Below are positions 15,169 to 22,467 of a stretch of 36,916 bases of DNA, piece after piece; position 1 is the stretch's first letter, and every line of letters starts with the position of its first letter. The notes beneath the pieces are model-generated. The model saw only the letters and a program-made list of their open reading frames with translations. It searched no databases and was not told the DNA's origin. Source of the stretch: Candidatus Sigynarchaeota archaeon (GTDB taxonomy: Archaea > Asgardarchaeota > Jordarchaeia > Jordarchaeales > Jordarchaeaceae); assembly GCA_030587505.1 (NCBI GenBank), contig JAUQYY010000036.1, forward strand, positions 1-36,916. Direction: 5' to 3'. The position numbers and the translations under genes were made by a program.

Positions 15169-17463
15169 TTGTCCGAAAATTTGGAAGATTGGAAATTAAC
15201 TTCGGCAGTCCTGTCTGCATTGTCTAGTGAAACGCGTATACAGATACTAAAAATTCTCGGCATGAAAAGTCCTCTTTCTTTTACCAAAATTATGCAGTTG
15301 TTAGAAATGGACACGAAAAAAGAAGCGGGAAAGTTTGCTTATCACCTTGGGGAACTCACTAAGAAGGCGCATCTTGTTGATTGTGACGAAGACAACAATT
15401 ATATGTTAACAAGTTTAGGGGAAAAAGCAGTCGAATTCATTAGAATGTTAGAAGAGTTTAGTCGGCGAGAAAAAGGAGAACTCTTTGTTAGAACGTCAAG
15501 ATTGGCGATTGAGAGATTTGATAGGAAAAAAATCGCAAACTCATTAGTGCGAGAAGCCAGGGTTCCAAGGCAACTTGCTGAGAACATCGCCACCGAAGCG
15601 GAGGAACGATTGTTTAAATCCAAAATACGGTACCTAACGGCCCCCTTAATTCGAGAGTTTGTCAATGCAATGTTACTAGAAAAAGGGCTAGAAGAGTATC
15701 GGCACGCACTGACCCGTTTAGGGCTTCCCGTCTATGATGTTACAACGATAATAAAGAACCCCCGGAGTGGGTTTTCAAATGCTGAAAGAATCCATAGGCT
15801 TGCAGGGGACGCCGTTTTGGAACAGTACCTTCTTCTAAAGATTTTACCGAGAGAAATAGCTGATGCGCATCTCTCTGGGTCCATACATATCCCTGACGCC
15901 AGTTACTGGGTATTACGCCCCAACAATATTCAACACGATATTTACCACTTGCTGTCCCTAAACTTTAAATCCAGAGGAGGCGGCACTCCGCTGAGCAGAA
16001 TAACTAGCGCGGAGCAAATAATTTCACAACTATCTCATCTAATCGACTTGTTCCAAACCGATTTAAGCGGCGAACAGGCCCTCGACAACTTTAACTTTTT
16101 CCTAGCTCCCTTTCTAAAGGGCGTGTCGTACGAGGAAACGAAAAAAGTGGCACGCTATTTTATCTCCGAATTTTGTCGAAACATAAATCATTCCATTAGC
16201 ATTAACCTAGAGCTTGTTACTCCTCGCCATCTAAGAAATAGGGCTGCAATAGGTCCTAAGGGAAAAACCATAGGGAAGTATGCTGATTTTGAAGAAGAAG
16301 CCCAACTATTCGTTAACACTCTACTGGATGTTTTAATGGAAGAAGAAAACTTGATAGACAAACCCTTTCTTAACTGTAATCTTATCTTTAAGTTGAGGCC
16401 CGATGTCTGGAAAGATGATACCCTTCAAACCGTTTTGGATAAGATGTTTGAACTATCCGCCAGCTTGGGGGCTCCTTTCTTTGCAAACTTTTCACCCCGA
16501 TGGCAAAATGAGAATGTTAATTACACAGGCGCGTTAGAGCGTCTAGGTACCGATTGGAGTAACGATTGGGAGCTTGATACTCTAAGAACCGGAAATCTTG
16601 GAGCCGTCATTATTAACCTACCCCGAATCGCTTACGAATCAAATAATGATGATGAAATTTTTTTCGAGTTACTCGCTGAAAGACTGGATATGGCCTCAAC
16701 GGCTCTCAAAATCAAGCTACAAGCAATCAAAGAGCGAATGTTTACCGATAAAACTCTCCCCTCCCTAACCTCCGAACTGGCGGGAGAAGCGTACTACCGA
16801 ATAGATAACGCGACACTTTCACTGAGCTTTGTGGGGTTGGATGAAGCAACCAAACAACATGTAGGCTCCCCCCTAGGAAGTTCTAATAACTCTCTAGATT
16901 TCGCGTTAAGAATTCTACGATATTTCTGCGAATACGCAAACAATTTAAAGGTAGACACAGGATTAAGGTGGGTGGTAACCCAACCTAAGAGTGGATCCTA
17001 TGTAAATAGGCTAGCGAAGCTAGACGTTGAAAAATTTGGAAAAAAACACGTCAGTGTTAAGGGCAAAGGTGAAAACGTATACTACTCTGCAAGTAATATT
17101 CGTGTCTCTGCACCTTTAACACTCGATGAGAGACTAAGCATAGAGAGTACATTTCACCCCCTTTTGTTAGGAGGTCACCTGATGAATATTCCCCTCAAAA
17201 GAAAGGTGGCTTCTGAGCTATTAATGGAACTAAGTGAAAAAATTTGTAGAGATACGCAAATAGGAAATTTTACATTTACAAGAGACACCACATACTGCTT
17301 CCACTGTTCAAAATCTTTTAACGGTATTCAAAGTAAATGTCCGAAGTGCGGGTCTTCCATGAATAACATAGCGCGATATACCCGAAACATTGGACATTAT
17401 TCTGTCCTGTCTCCCTGCTCTAAATGGGAGGAAGAAGAAGTTAGAGACAAACATTACTACTAA
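15169..17463 (+). CDS. HTH + ATP-cone + class III ribonucleotide reductase-like (NrdD-like) protein
   Basis: A three-part fusion. An ArsR-like winged helix comes first (SALSSETRIQILKILG ... LGEKAVEF), then an ATP-cone (about 115-200: FDRKKIANSLVREARVP), then an NrdD-like glycyl-radical barrel. Near the C-terminus a zinc ribbon (CFHC ... CPKC, from about residue 717 counted from 15148) precedes TRNIGHYSVL, whose glycine matches the NrdD radical site. The substrate-site region reads GSIHIPDASYWVLRPNNIQHD, whereas active NrdD usually has HIHDL and a cysteine after RPN, so catalysis is doubtful. No NrdG activase is adjacent. I choose TTG 15169 because AAGGGGGT sits 5-6 nt upstream. ATG 15148 lies inside the leader and would overlap it. 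It may be a nucleotide-sensing regulator rather than a reductase. Confidence 0.8.
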   Translation: MSENLEDWKLTSAVLSALSSETRIQILKILGMKSPLSFTKIMQLLEMDTKKEAGKFAYHLGELTKKAHLVDCDEDNNYMLTSLGEKAVEFIRMLEEFSRREKGELFVRTSRLAIERFDRKKIANSLVREARVPRQLAENIATEAEERLFKSKIRYLTAPLIREFVNAMLLEKGLEEYRHALTRLGLPVYDVTTIIKNPRSGFSNAERIHRLAGDAVLEQYLLLKILPREIADAHLSGSIHIPDASYWVLRPNNIQHDIYHLLSLNFKSRGGGTPLSRITSAEQIISQLSHLIDLFQTDLSGEQALDNFNFFLAPFLKGVSYEETKKVARYFISEFCRNINHSISINLELVTPRHLRNRAAIGPKGKTIGKYADFEEEAQLFVNTLLDVLMEEENLIDKPFLNCNLIFKLRPDVWKDDTLQTVLDKMFELSASLGAPFFANFSPRWQNENVNYTGALERLGTDWSNDWELDTLRTGNLGAVIINLPRIAYESNNDDEIFFELLAERLDMASTALKIKLQAIKERMFTDKTLPSLTSELAGEAYYRIDNATLSLSFVGLDEATKQHVGSPLGSSNNSLDFALRILRYFCEYANNLKVDTGLRWVVTQPKSGSYVNRLAKLDVEKFGKKHVSVKGKGENVYYSASNIRVSAPLTLDERLSIESTFHPLLLGGHLMNIPLKRKVASELLMELSEKICRDTQIGNFTFTRDTTYCFHCSKSFNGIQSKCPKCGSSMNNIARYTRNIGHYSVLSPCSKWEEEEVRDKHYY

Positions 17464-17472
17464 AAAGGGTCT

Positions 17473-18204
17473 TTAGAATCTTCGGAAGCTTTGCTGGTTA
17501 TATCTATAGCCTCTGTATAAAAGTTTATGCTTTATGCTCTTTATTAGTTGCCTATACACATCCCAAATCCAACGTATCGTGTCCTCAAAATTTCGCATTT
17601 TCGACTTTTCCTCTCCGTAAATAGTTTTTACTTTTGCCTCTGCTATTTTGAAACCCTTCCTATGTGCATCAACTAGTATCTCTGTCTCCGCAGAAAAGCG
17701 GGGTGCGGAAAATTCAACATTCTCCAAGACTTCTCTTTTGTACGCTCTAAACCCACTTTGACTATCCGTGATAGGCAGCCCAAAATACAGCCTAAGAATT
17801 AATGTAGTCAACGTGTTGCTTAGGATCCGAATCCTGGGCATACCTTTTATATCACCTAGGAATCTCGAACCTATTACTATATCCGAACTTTTATTATACA
17901 TGGTTTTGAGGAGTTTAGGTATTTCTTCTGGATTGTGTTGGCCATCTGCATCCAGAACTACTACTATGTCAGCCTCCATCTCTAATGCTGTTTTGAAACC
18001 CGTTTTTAAAGCAACGCCTTTGCCCATGTTTTTACTGTGTCGAACAACTGTAGCTCCTGCCTTCCTTGCTTTTTTATAGGTACTATCTGTGCTTCCATCA
18101 TCGACGACTATTACTCCATCTGTGTATTTTAGAGCGCCTTTTACCACTTCAGAAACTGTTTTTTCTTCGTTATATGCTGGGGAGACGCAAAGTGTTTTTG
18201 TCAT
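17473..18204 (-). CDS. GT2 glycosyltransferase (dolichyl-phosphate sugar synthase-like)
   Basis: A family 2 glycosyltransferase of 243 residues, GT-A fold. It has AYNEEKTVSEVV (nucleotide binding), VVDDGSTDST, the metal-binding DADGQHNPEEI and the acceptor-side SGFRAYKREVL. There is no transmembrane tail, so it is like DPM1-type enzymes that load a sugar from a nucleotide donor onto polyprenyl phosphate at the membrane face. The ATG at 18204 is preceded by GAGGAA. It converges on the NrdD-like gene with only 9 bp between stops. The exact donor and acceptor cannot be read from sequence. Confidence 0.9.
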   Translation of the reverse strand: MTKTLCVSPAYNEEKTVSEVVKGALKYTDGVIVVDDGSTDSTYKKARKAGATVVRHSKNMGKGVALKTGFKTALEMEADIVVVLDADGQHNPEEIPKLLKTMYNKSSDIVIGSRFLGDIKGMPRIRILSNTLTTLILRLYFGLPITDSQSGFRAYKREVLENVEFSAPRFSAETEILVDAHRKGFKIAEAKVKTIYGEEKSKMRNFEDTIRWIWDVYRQLIKSIKHKLLYRGYRYNQQSFRRF

Positions 18205-18500
18205 TTCCTCTCATCGCTACCCGTTGCTTTTTAGATTTCTATGTATCCGTTTTAATAAATTTTTATGCCCTTGAAAATGTTCGTCTAGGATGCGTTTGTT
18301 TTTCGATGTGGTTATCCTCCTTTCCTTTCTTCGACTGTATATGAAAAAATATCCATATTTCGACAAAACACGATTTAAGGTGAACTTCTTGAGAAAAATT
18401 TTTATTTTAAAAATAAATCCTACTACGCATTAATCCTAAAATAGAATACACCTAATTACAAACATCTCAATAATCATATTCAAAAAGGTGTGTGCGATAG
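18205..18500. other. divergent intergenic region
   Basis: About 295 AT-rich bp between the leftward glycosyltransferase and the rightward DUF92 gene. It must hold both promoters. TTTTATTTTAAAAATAAA at 18400-18417 is a strong candidate TATA region for the rightward gene. No frame or structured RNA is seen. Confidence 0.4.
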
Positions 18501-19409
18501 ATGTTTGAGTCACTGTTTAACACGGGAACCATGAACATAATCCAGATCCTGCTCGGTATTCTGGTAGTTGGCGGATTCGGAGTGGTCTCTATAAAACTAC
18601 ATGTAGTTGATTTCTCTGGATTCTTAGCAGGGCTGGTTGTAGGTTTAGCGGTGTGGATATTCGGCAACTGGGCATGGTTTATGGTTATACTAGTCTTCTT
18701 CCTGGTTTCTGCTGTGTTCACAAAATTCAAGTACGAAAGGAAAAGAAAAATGGGAGCGGCGCAAGAAAAGGGTGGCGCTAGAGCATGGACAAACGTCATA
18801 GCTAACGGCGGTCTTGCGGCTTTTCTCGCAGTAATGGAAGGAGTATGCTTATTTTTCATTCCAATGGGATATTTCGATATTTTCTTCGCCGGTTTTATTG
18901 GAGTTATCGCCACAGCCGCTGCAGATACGTTGGCAACCGAAGTAGGCTTACTAAACCCTCATCCCCCCCGACTAATTACAAACCTTTCCAAAAAAGTCGC
19001 CCCCGGCACCTCTGGAGGAGTCTCCCCCCTGGGAGAACTGGCAATACTTATGGGCGGGTTAATAACCGGTGGGGTTGCCTGCCTACTTCAATACTTCAAT
19101 CTACTCGGGATAGGCTTGTTCCCTTGGCTAGATGCACTAAATTTTGGATTGCCGACCGGAATAAAGCTGATAATAATCGCCGTGGGCGCAGGTTTTCTCG
19201 GAAGCACAGCAGATAGTCTAATAGGCGCAACCGTGCAAGCTCTTTACAAGTGCCCTGTCTGTGGCAAAATCACAGAACACGACATTCACTGTGGAGAAGC
19301 GACAGTCCACCTGAAAGGCCACAAAGCTATCGATAACAACATCGTTAATTTTGTTTCAACCGCAATTGGAGCAATTAGTGCCTTCGCAATTTATCTCCTG
19401 CTATTCTAG
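18501..19409 (+). CDS. DUF92/TMEM19 family integral membrane protein
   Basis: A polytopic membrane protein of 302 residues with about seven hydrophobic segments. The DUF92 signature GGARAWTNVIANGG is near residues 91-104, with AAADTLATEVG and TSGGVSPLGELA after it. Between the last membrane segments is a cytosolic-looking loop with CPVCGKITEHDIHCG, probably binding zinc. Plant DUF92 proteins (VTE6) act as phytyl-phosphate kinases, so an isoprenoid-phosphate kinase role is a reasonable inference in an archaeon. A GT2 gene and mevalonate genes are nearby. No ribosome site is obvious, and AAGGTG at 18485-18490 is the best candidate. Confidence 0.88.
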   Translation: MFESLFNTGTMNIIQILLGILVVGGFGVVSIKLHVVDFSGFLAGLVVGLAVWIFGNWAWFMVILVFFLVSAVFTKFKYERKRKMGAAQEKGGARAWTNVIANGGLAAFLAVMEGVCLFFIPMGYFDIFFAGFIGVIATAAADTLATEVGLLNPHPPRLITNLSKKVAPGTSGGVSPLGELAILMGGLITGGVACLLQYFNLLGIGLFPWLDALNFGLPTGIKLIIIAVGAGFLGSTADSLIGATVQALYKCPVCGKITEHDIHCGEATVHLKGHKAIDNNIVNFVSTAIGAISAFAIYLLLF

Positions 19410-19440
19410 AATCACACAACAACACTTTCCCCTTTTTGGT

Positions 19441-19686
19441 TTATACTTCATCTTCCTCTTCATAAAATGAATCCACAAACTCACTGTATGCATCCACGGG
19501 TTCTGTGAGTTTATTAATCTTCACCTTTTTCTTCACTCCGCATGCGCCACAACCTACTATCGCGTACCCCTCATTTTTATTAATCTCTACCTTTACACTC
19601 TCCTCCCCGCAGGAAGGACATGTAAAAATAGTAGGTATCTTCCTCTCAGGCCTTCTCAGTACCTTTCTTCTCCTTCGACGCCCCAT
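19441..19686 (-). CDS. archaeal Elf1-type transcription elongation factor
   Basis: A small zinc-ribbon protein of 81 residues starting MGRRRRRKVLRRPERK. This basic tail contacts DNA and polymerase in Elf1. The ribbon CPSC ... CGAC (FTCPSCGEESVKVEINKNEGYAIVGCGACG) and an acidic C-terminus follow. I choose ATG 19686 because GGTGGTGAGC lies at ribosome-site distance. The longer GTG frame from 19698 would begin inside that site. It ends convergently with DUF92, 31 bp between stops, and lies just downstream of nadE on the same strand (25 bp), so the two could share a message. Confidence 0.9.
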   Translation of the reverse strand: MGRRRRRKVLRRPERKIPTIFTCPSCGEESVKVEINKNEGYAIVGCGACGVKKKVKINKLTEPVDAYSEFVDSFYEEEDEV

Positions 19687-19711
19687 CCTGCTCACCACCT
19701 AGGTTCTCTAT

Positions 19712-20587
19712 CTATCCGTAATAATTAAACGGAATTCTCCAATCTAAGCTCGGAGTTCTATGCGACAGTTTGAAAATAATAGGAAGCTTTCTTTTGTGTT
19801 CACTCTTTCTCCACATTTCTACAATCTTTTTTACTTTTTCAAGAGGTATGTTGAGTTCCACAGCAATTTCCGCCTCATCCATCCAGTGTTCTAAACCATA
19901 CAATATTAGATCCAAAACATCATACGCCACGCCGATTTCAGATTCATCCGTTTGCCCTTTCCAAAGCCCCGCTGTGGGCACTTTTTGGATTACTTCTCTT
20001 GGGATTCCTAGATATCCCGCCAGCCTACGAACTTGGGTCTTGTACAAGTCGCCTATGGGGAGAATATCCGAGCCCCCGTCACCAAATTTGGTGAAGTTTT
20101 CGGCAGTAATGGTACCCAACCATTAACTGTATCCGACTAATATCTCACTTTTATTCCCAGTGCCCACAACCAAACGGTTAAGCTTATTAGCATAGTAATA
20201 AAGGGTCACCATACGTATGCGTGCCTTAACATTTCCGATTACTCTCGGGGACTCGGAATCGTTTTTTGCATATGTGTTCAGACAAGCATCGAGGATTGGA
20301 GTTATATTTACAATCCTGTATGGAATGCCCAACTGTTCCGCCACTTTTTTCGCATCCTTGACATCGTCAGGATTGCTGTCCTTTTCCGGTAACATTAGGC
20401 CTAGTACACGGTCTGGTCCTATCGCTTTTGCGCAAAGGGTCGCAACAACCGAAGAGTCGATGCCACCACTCAACCCTACTACAGCTCCGGAAAAACCCGC
20501 ATCAACAATCCTTGCACGAATAAATTTGAGGATACGCTTCTCTACGAATTCCGGGTCAATACTAAGTACTTCTGGCGAAAGTTTCAT
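19712..20587 (-). CDS. nadE: NAD+ synthetase NadE, gene interrupted by a 33-nt BHB-type intron
   Basis: Ammonia-dependent NAD+ synthetase (deamido-NAD+ to NAD+). ATG 20587 is set by GGAGGT at 20595-20600. The longer frame from 20623 is unsupported. The PP-loop SGGIDSS is at residues 40-46, then LMLPEKDSNPDD and GTGNKSEILVGY. Read straight through, TAA follows GGATACAGT and the second half (FTKFGDGGSDILPIGDLYKTQVRRLAGYLG) resumes in the same frame after 33 extra bases. Joining complement(20131..20587) to complement(19712..20097) gives 280 aa, the normal length, and an exact VGYFTKFGDGG motif. The join is phase 1 in Tyr153. See the separate intron entry. It is divergent from a nitrilase. Confidence 0.92.
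20098..20130 (-). other. putative mRNA bulge-helix-bulge intron in nadE (33 nt)
   Basis: On the coding strand exon 1 ends TCGG-AT and the intron runs A-CAGTTAATGG-TTGGGTA-CCATTACTG-CCGA-AA. Exon 2 begins A-CTTCACC. TCGG pairs with CCGA (4 bp), flanked by 3-nt bulges ATA and AAA on opposite strands. The internal hairpin CAG(T)TAATGG/CCATTACTG is nine pairs with one bulged T. Cutting each bulge after its second base gives GGA-TAC-TTC-ACC (G-Y-F-T), the conserved sequence. The geometry matches the tRNA introns in this window. The in-frame TAA would be removed with the intron. The outer exon-exon helix is weak, about 2 bp. Confidence 0.8.
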
Positions 20588-20681
20588 TCCCAAGACCTCC
20601 ATAGGATTAACTCGTATAAACATAAAAGTATATCAAGCTACTATTACTCCAAAAGTATATTAAATTGTTGGAGGAACTTCC

Positions 20682-21500
20682 ATGAAAGTAAAATTAGCCC
20701 TAGCTCAAATTGAACCCACACTTGAAGACAAAGAAAAAAATTTACAAAAGATGGATAGAATGATATCCCGGGCTGCAGGCGAAGGAGCGCAATTAGTAAT
20801 TTTTCCCGAACTAGCACTAACAGGTTATCTGTGTAGAGATCGGTACTACTCGCTGGCAGAAAACGTCCCGGGCGCCTCTACGGAAAAAGTAGCAGATATC
20901 GCGAAGAAAAATAATGTGTACATTGTCTTCGGAATGGTGGAAAAGGCGGGGGAGGGTGTTCTATACAATACGTCAGTAATGGTAGGGCCCGAAGGCTTCA
21001 TAGGTAAGTACCGTAAAAAGTATTTGCCCACACATCTAGTTTTTGAAGAAAAAAGATATTTTCGCCAAGGGTACGAAACCCGGGTGTTTGAAACCGAAAT
21101 CGGAAAAATAGGCTTGATGATATGTTACGACATATTCTTTCCCGAGGTCGCAAGGCTACTCACCCTTATGGGCTCACAACTTATAGTGTGTATATCCGCC
21201 TCACCCGGCACTCGAAGAGGCTTCTTTGAAACATTTATATCGTCTAGAGCTATGGAAAACACGGTTTTCTTGGCTTATGCGAATCTGGTAGGTGTTGAAG
21301 ACGGTTTAGTTTTCTGGGGTGGAAGTCGTATCGTTGGTCCTAACGGTACAATTATAACAAAAGCAAAATATGATGAGGAAGACATGGTAACCTCAACAAT
21401 CGACTACTCGGATTTAAAAGCGTCAAGGATAGCGGCGCCGGTATTACGCGACCTTAGGCCCGAAATTTACGAGGAACTCTACCAGCTAAGCAGAAAATGA
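20682..21500 (+). CDS. nitrilase-superfamily amidohydrolase
   Basis: A carbon-nitrogen hydrolase of 272 residues. The catalytic triad is Glu in FPELALTGY, Lys in KYRKKYLP and Cys in LMICYDIFFPE. No transmembrane segment is seen. GGAGG (around 20670) precedes the ATG. It is divergent from nadE with under 100 bp between starts. Glutamine-dependent NAD synthetases carry a nitrilase-fold glutaminase domain fused to NadE. A free-standing nitrilase beside an ammonia-type NadE may therefore supply ammonia in trans. That partnership is inference. Other options are omega-amidase or N-carbamoyl-type hydrolases. Confidence 0.9.
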   Translation: MKVKLALAQIEPTLEDKEKNLQKMDRMISRAAGEGAQLVIFPELALTGYLCRDRYYSLAENVPGASTEKVADIAKKNNVYIVFGMVEKAGEGVLYNTSVMVGPEGFIGKYRKKYLPTHLVFEEKRYFRQGYETRVFETEIGKIGLMICYDIFFPEVARLLTLMGSQLIVCISASPGTRRGFFETFISSRAMENTVFLAYANLVGVEDGLVFWGGSRIVGPNGTIITKAKYDEEDMVTSTIDYSDLKASRIAAPVLRDLRPEIYEELYQLSRK

Positions 21501-21593
21501 ACGGTAAAAAATGAAAATCACTTTGTTTTTCCACACTTCTCACCGCAACTTTCAAACACCAAGAAGCCGTTAAAGAGAAACATAGAACATTAG

Positions 21594-21607
21594 AAATAAA
21601 TATATCC
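21594..21607 (+). promoter_or_regulatory. TATA box for tRNA-Ser
   Basis: AAATAAATATATCC lies about 25-38 bp upstream of the mature tRNA-Ser 5' end, a good match to an archaeal BRE/TATA element with a start site only a few bases before the tRNA. Confidence 0.55.
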
Positions 21608-21631
21608 TAAATCTCCTTCACATAATACGTA

Positions 21632-21773
21632 GCAGGGATAGCCAAGTGGACAGATTAATTTTACTGCCCCACACTACGGCGCTGATTGAATGGTACCTCT
21701 ATCCTTCAAGCGTAGGCCTTGAGAGCCAGTATCCCTTTGGGATGCGGGGGTTCGAATCCCCCTCCCTGCGCCA
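21632..21773 (+). tRNA. tRNA-Ser(TGA) with two introns, CCA encoded
   Basis: Acceptor GCAGGGA (21632-21638) pairs with TCCCTGC (21763-21769), followed by discriminator G and encoded CCA, as in serine tRNAs. The D-stem is GCC/GGC. The spliced anticodon arm is CTGGC-CTTGAGA-GCCAG (anticodon TGA), the variable arm ATCCC-TTT-GGGAT and the T-arm GGGGG-TTCGAAT-CCCCC. Intron 1 is 21652-21674 (23 nt, D-loop about 20/21) with helix GTGG/CCAC and bulges ACA and ACT. Intron 2 is 21685-21715 (31 nt, 29/30) with helix GCGC/GCGT, bulges TGA and AGG and an inner TTGAA/TTCAA stem. Cutting after the second bulge base gives the mature tRNA in both cases. There is no 37/38 intron. The archease gene is just downstream, convergent. 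Confidence 0.95.
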
Positions 21774-21822
21774 TACCCCCTCTACCGCAAAAGGGTAATC
21801 GACTACTCCCTAGTATAAAAGG

Positions 21823-22251
21823 TCAAATATCAAAAACAAATTCTAAAACTGTTTTATCGGGGGACTGGTTGATTTTCATTTCATGGTAGGTTATCGCTTT
21901 TATCTCCGTTCCCTGCGGATGCCTCTCCTCGTCGAATTCTTCGCCGACTGCTTCGCCCCTCAGTTTTAGTCGCCCTTCTGTTTGTTGTATGCTTTTGACC
22001 TTAAACTCCGAAAAAACCAGCCTTTCAGAATCAAATAGATAGATGAATTCTTCCAACCATTCATAAAGTAACGCCTCCAAATCCTCCGCCTCAACCTCTA
22101 TCTCCCTCCTCATAATCGGGCGAACCTTAGAAGTATCCGTAATTACATCAAAAAGTGCTCGGGCTGCCTCTTCAAAAGCTTCATTGAGTGTTTTACCATA
22201 GACTTCTACTTTAATGTCCGCAGTGTGTTCAAGAAAACGGTATCCCCTCAT
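21823..22251 (-). CDS. archease (RtcB ligase activator)
   Basis: A 142-residue archease: RFLEHTADIKVEVYGKTLNEAFEEAARALFDVITD at the N-terminus, the acidic EAEDLEALLYEWLEEFIYLFDSE core, and a C-terminal EIKAITYHEMKI strand. Conserved acidic residues bind the metal used to speed RtcB guanylylation. RtcB joins tRNA exons in archaea after endonuclease cleavage, so this gene belongs to the splicing machinery needed for the nine introns proposed here. It is leftward and ends 50 bp from the two-intron tRNA-Ser. No RtcB or endonuclease gene lies in the window. Confidence 0.97.
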   Translation of the reverse strand: MRGYRFLEHTADIKVEVYGKTLNEAFEEAARALFDVITDTSKVRPIMRREIEVEAEDLEALLYEWLEEFIYLFDSERLVFSEFKVKSIQQTEGRLKLRGEAVGEEFDEERHPQGTEIKAITYHEMKINQSPDKTVLEFVFDI

Positions 22252-22467
22252 AAGAATTCACTCCATTAAGTGTTTCTTTCATTAATTGATTTCGAGCCAA
22301 GTTAATTATTAAGAAATAATCCTTTAATTAAATTGCCATAATCCAAAGTTCCAGCTGGGGAAACCTAATTATGAGCCAGGCAGGGCAAAATTTTAAAAAT
22401 GGGGCATCTTCAATAGACAAGGAAAGTTGAGGATAATCTCCCTAATCAGATTTCAGAAGGTAGGTCT

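Noticed and set aside
20085..20097. Palindromic TCACCAAATTTGGTGA next to the nadE intron as an operator
   Set aside because: It encodes the conserved F-T-K-F-G-D residues of NadE. The symmetry is most likely a coding coincidence.
19712..20623. Two separate genes (N-half and C-half) for NadE
   Set aside because: Both halves are needed for one domain, they are in the same frame, and removal of 33 bases restores the conserved motif exactly.
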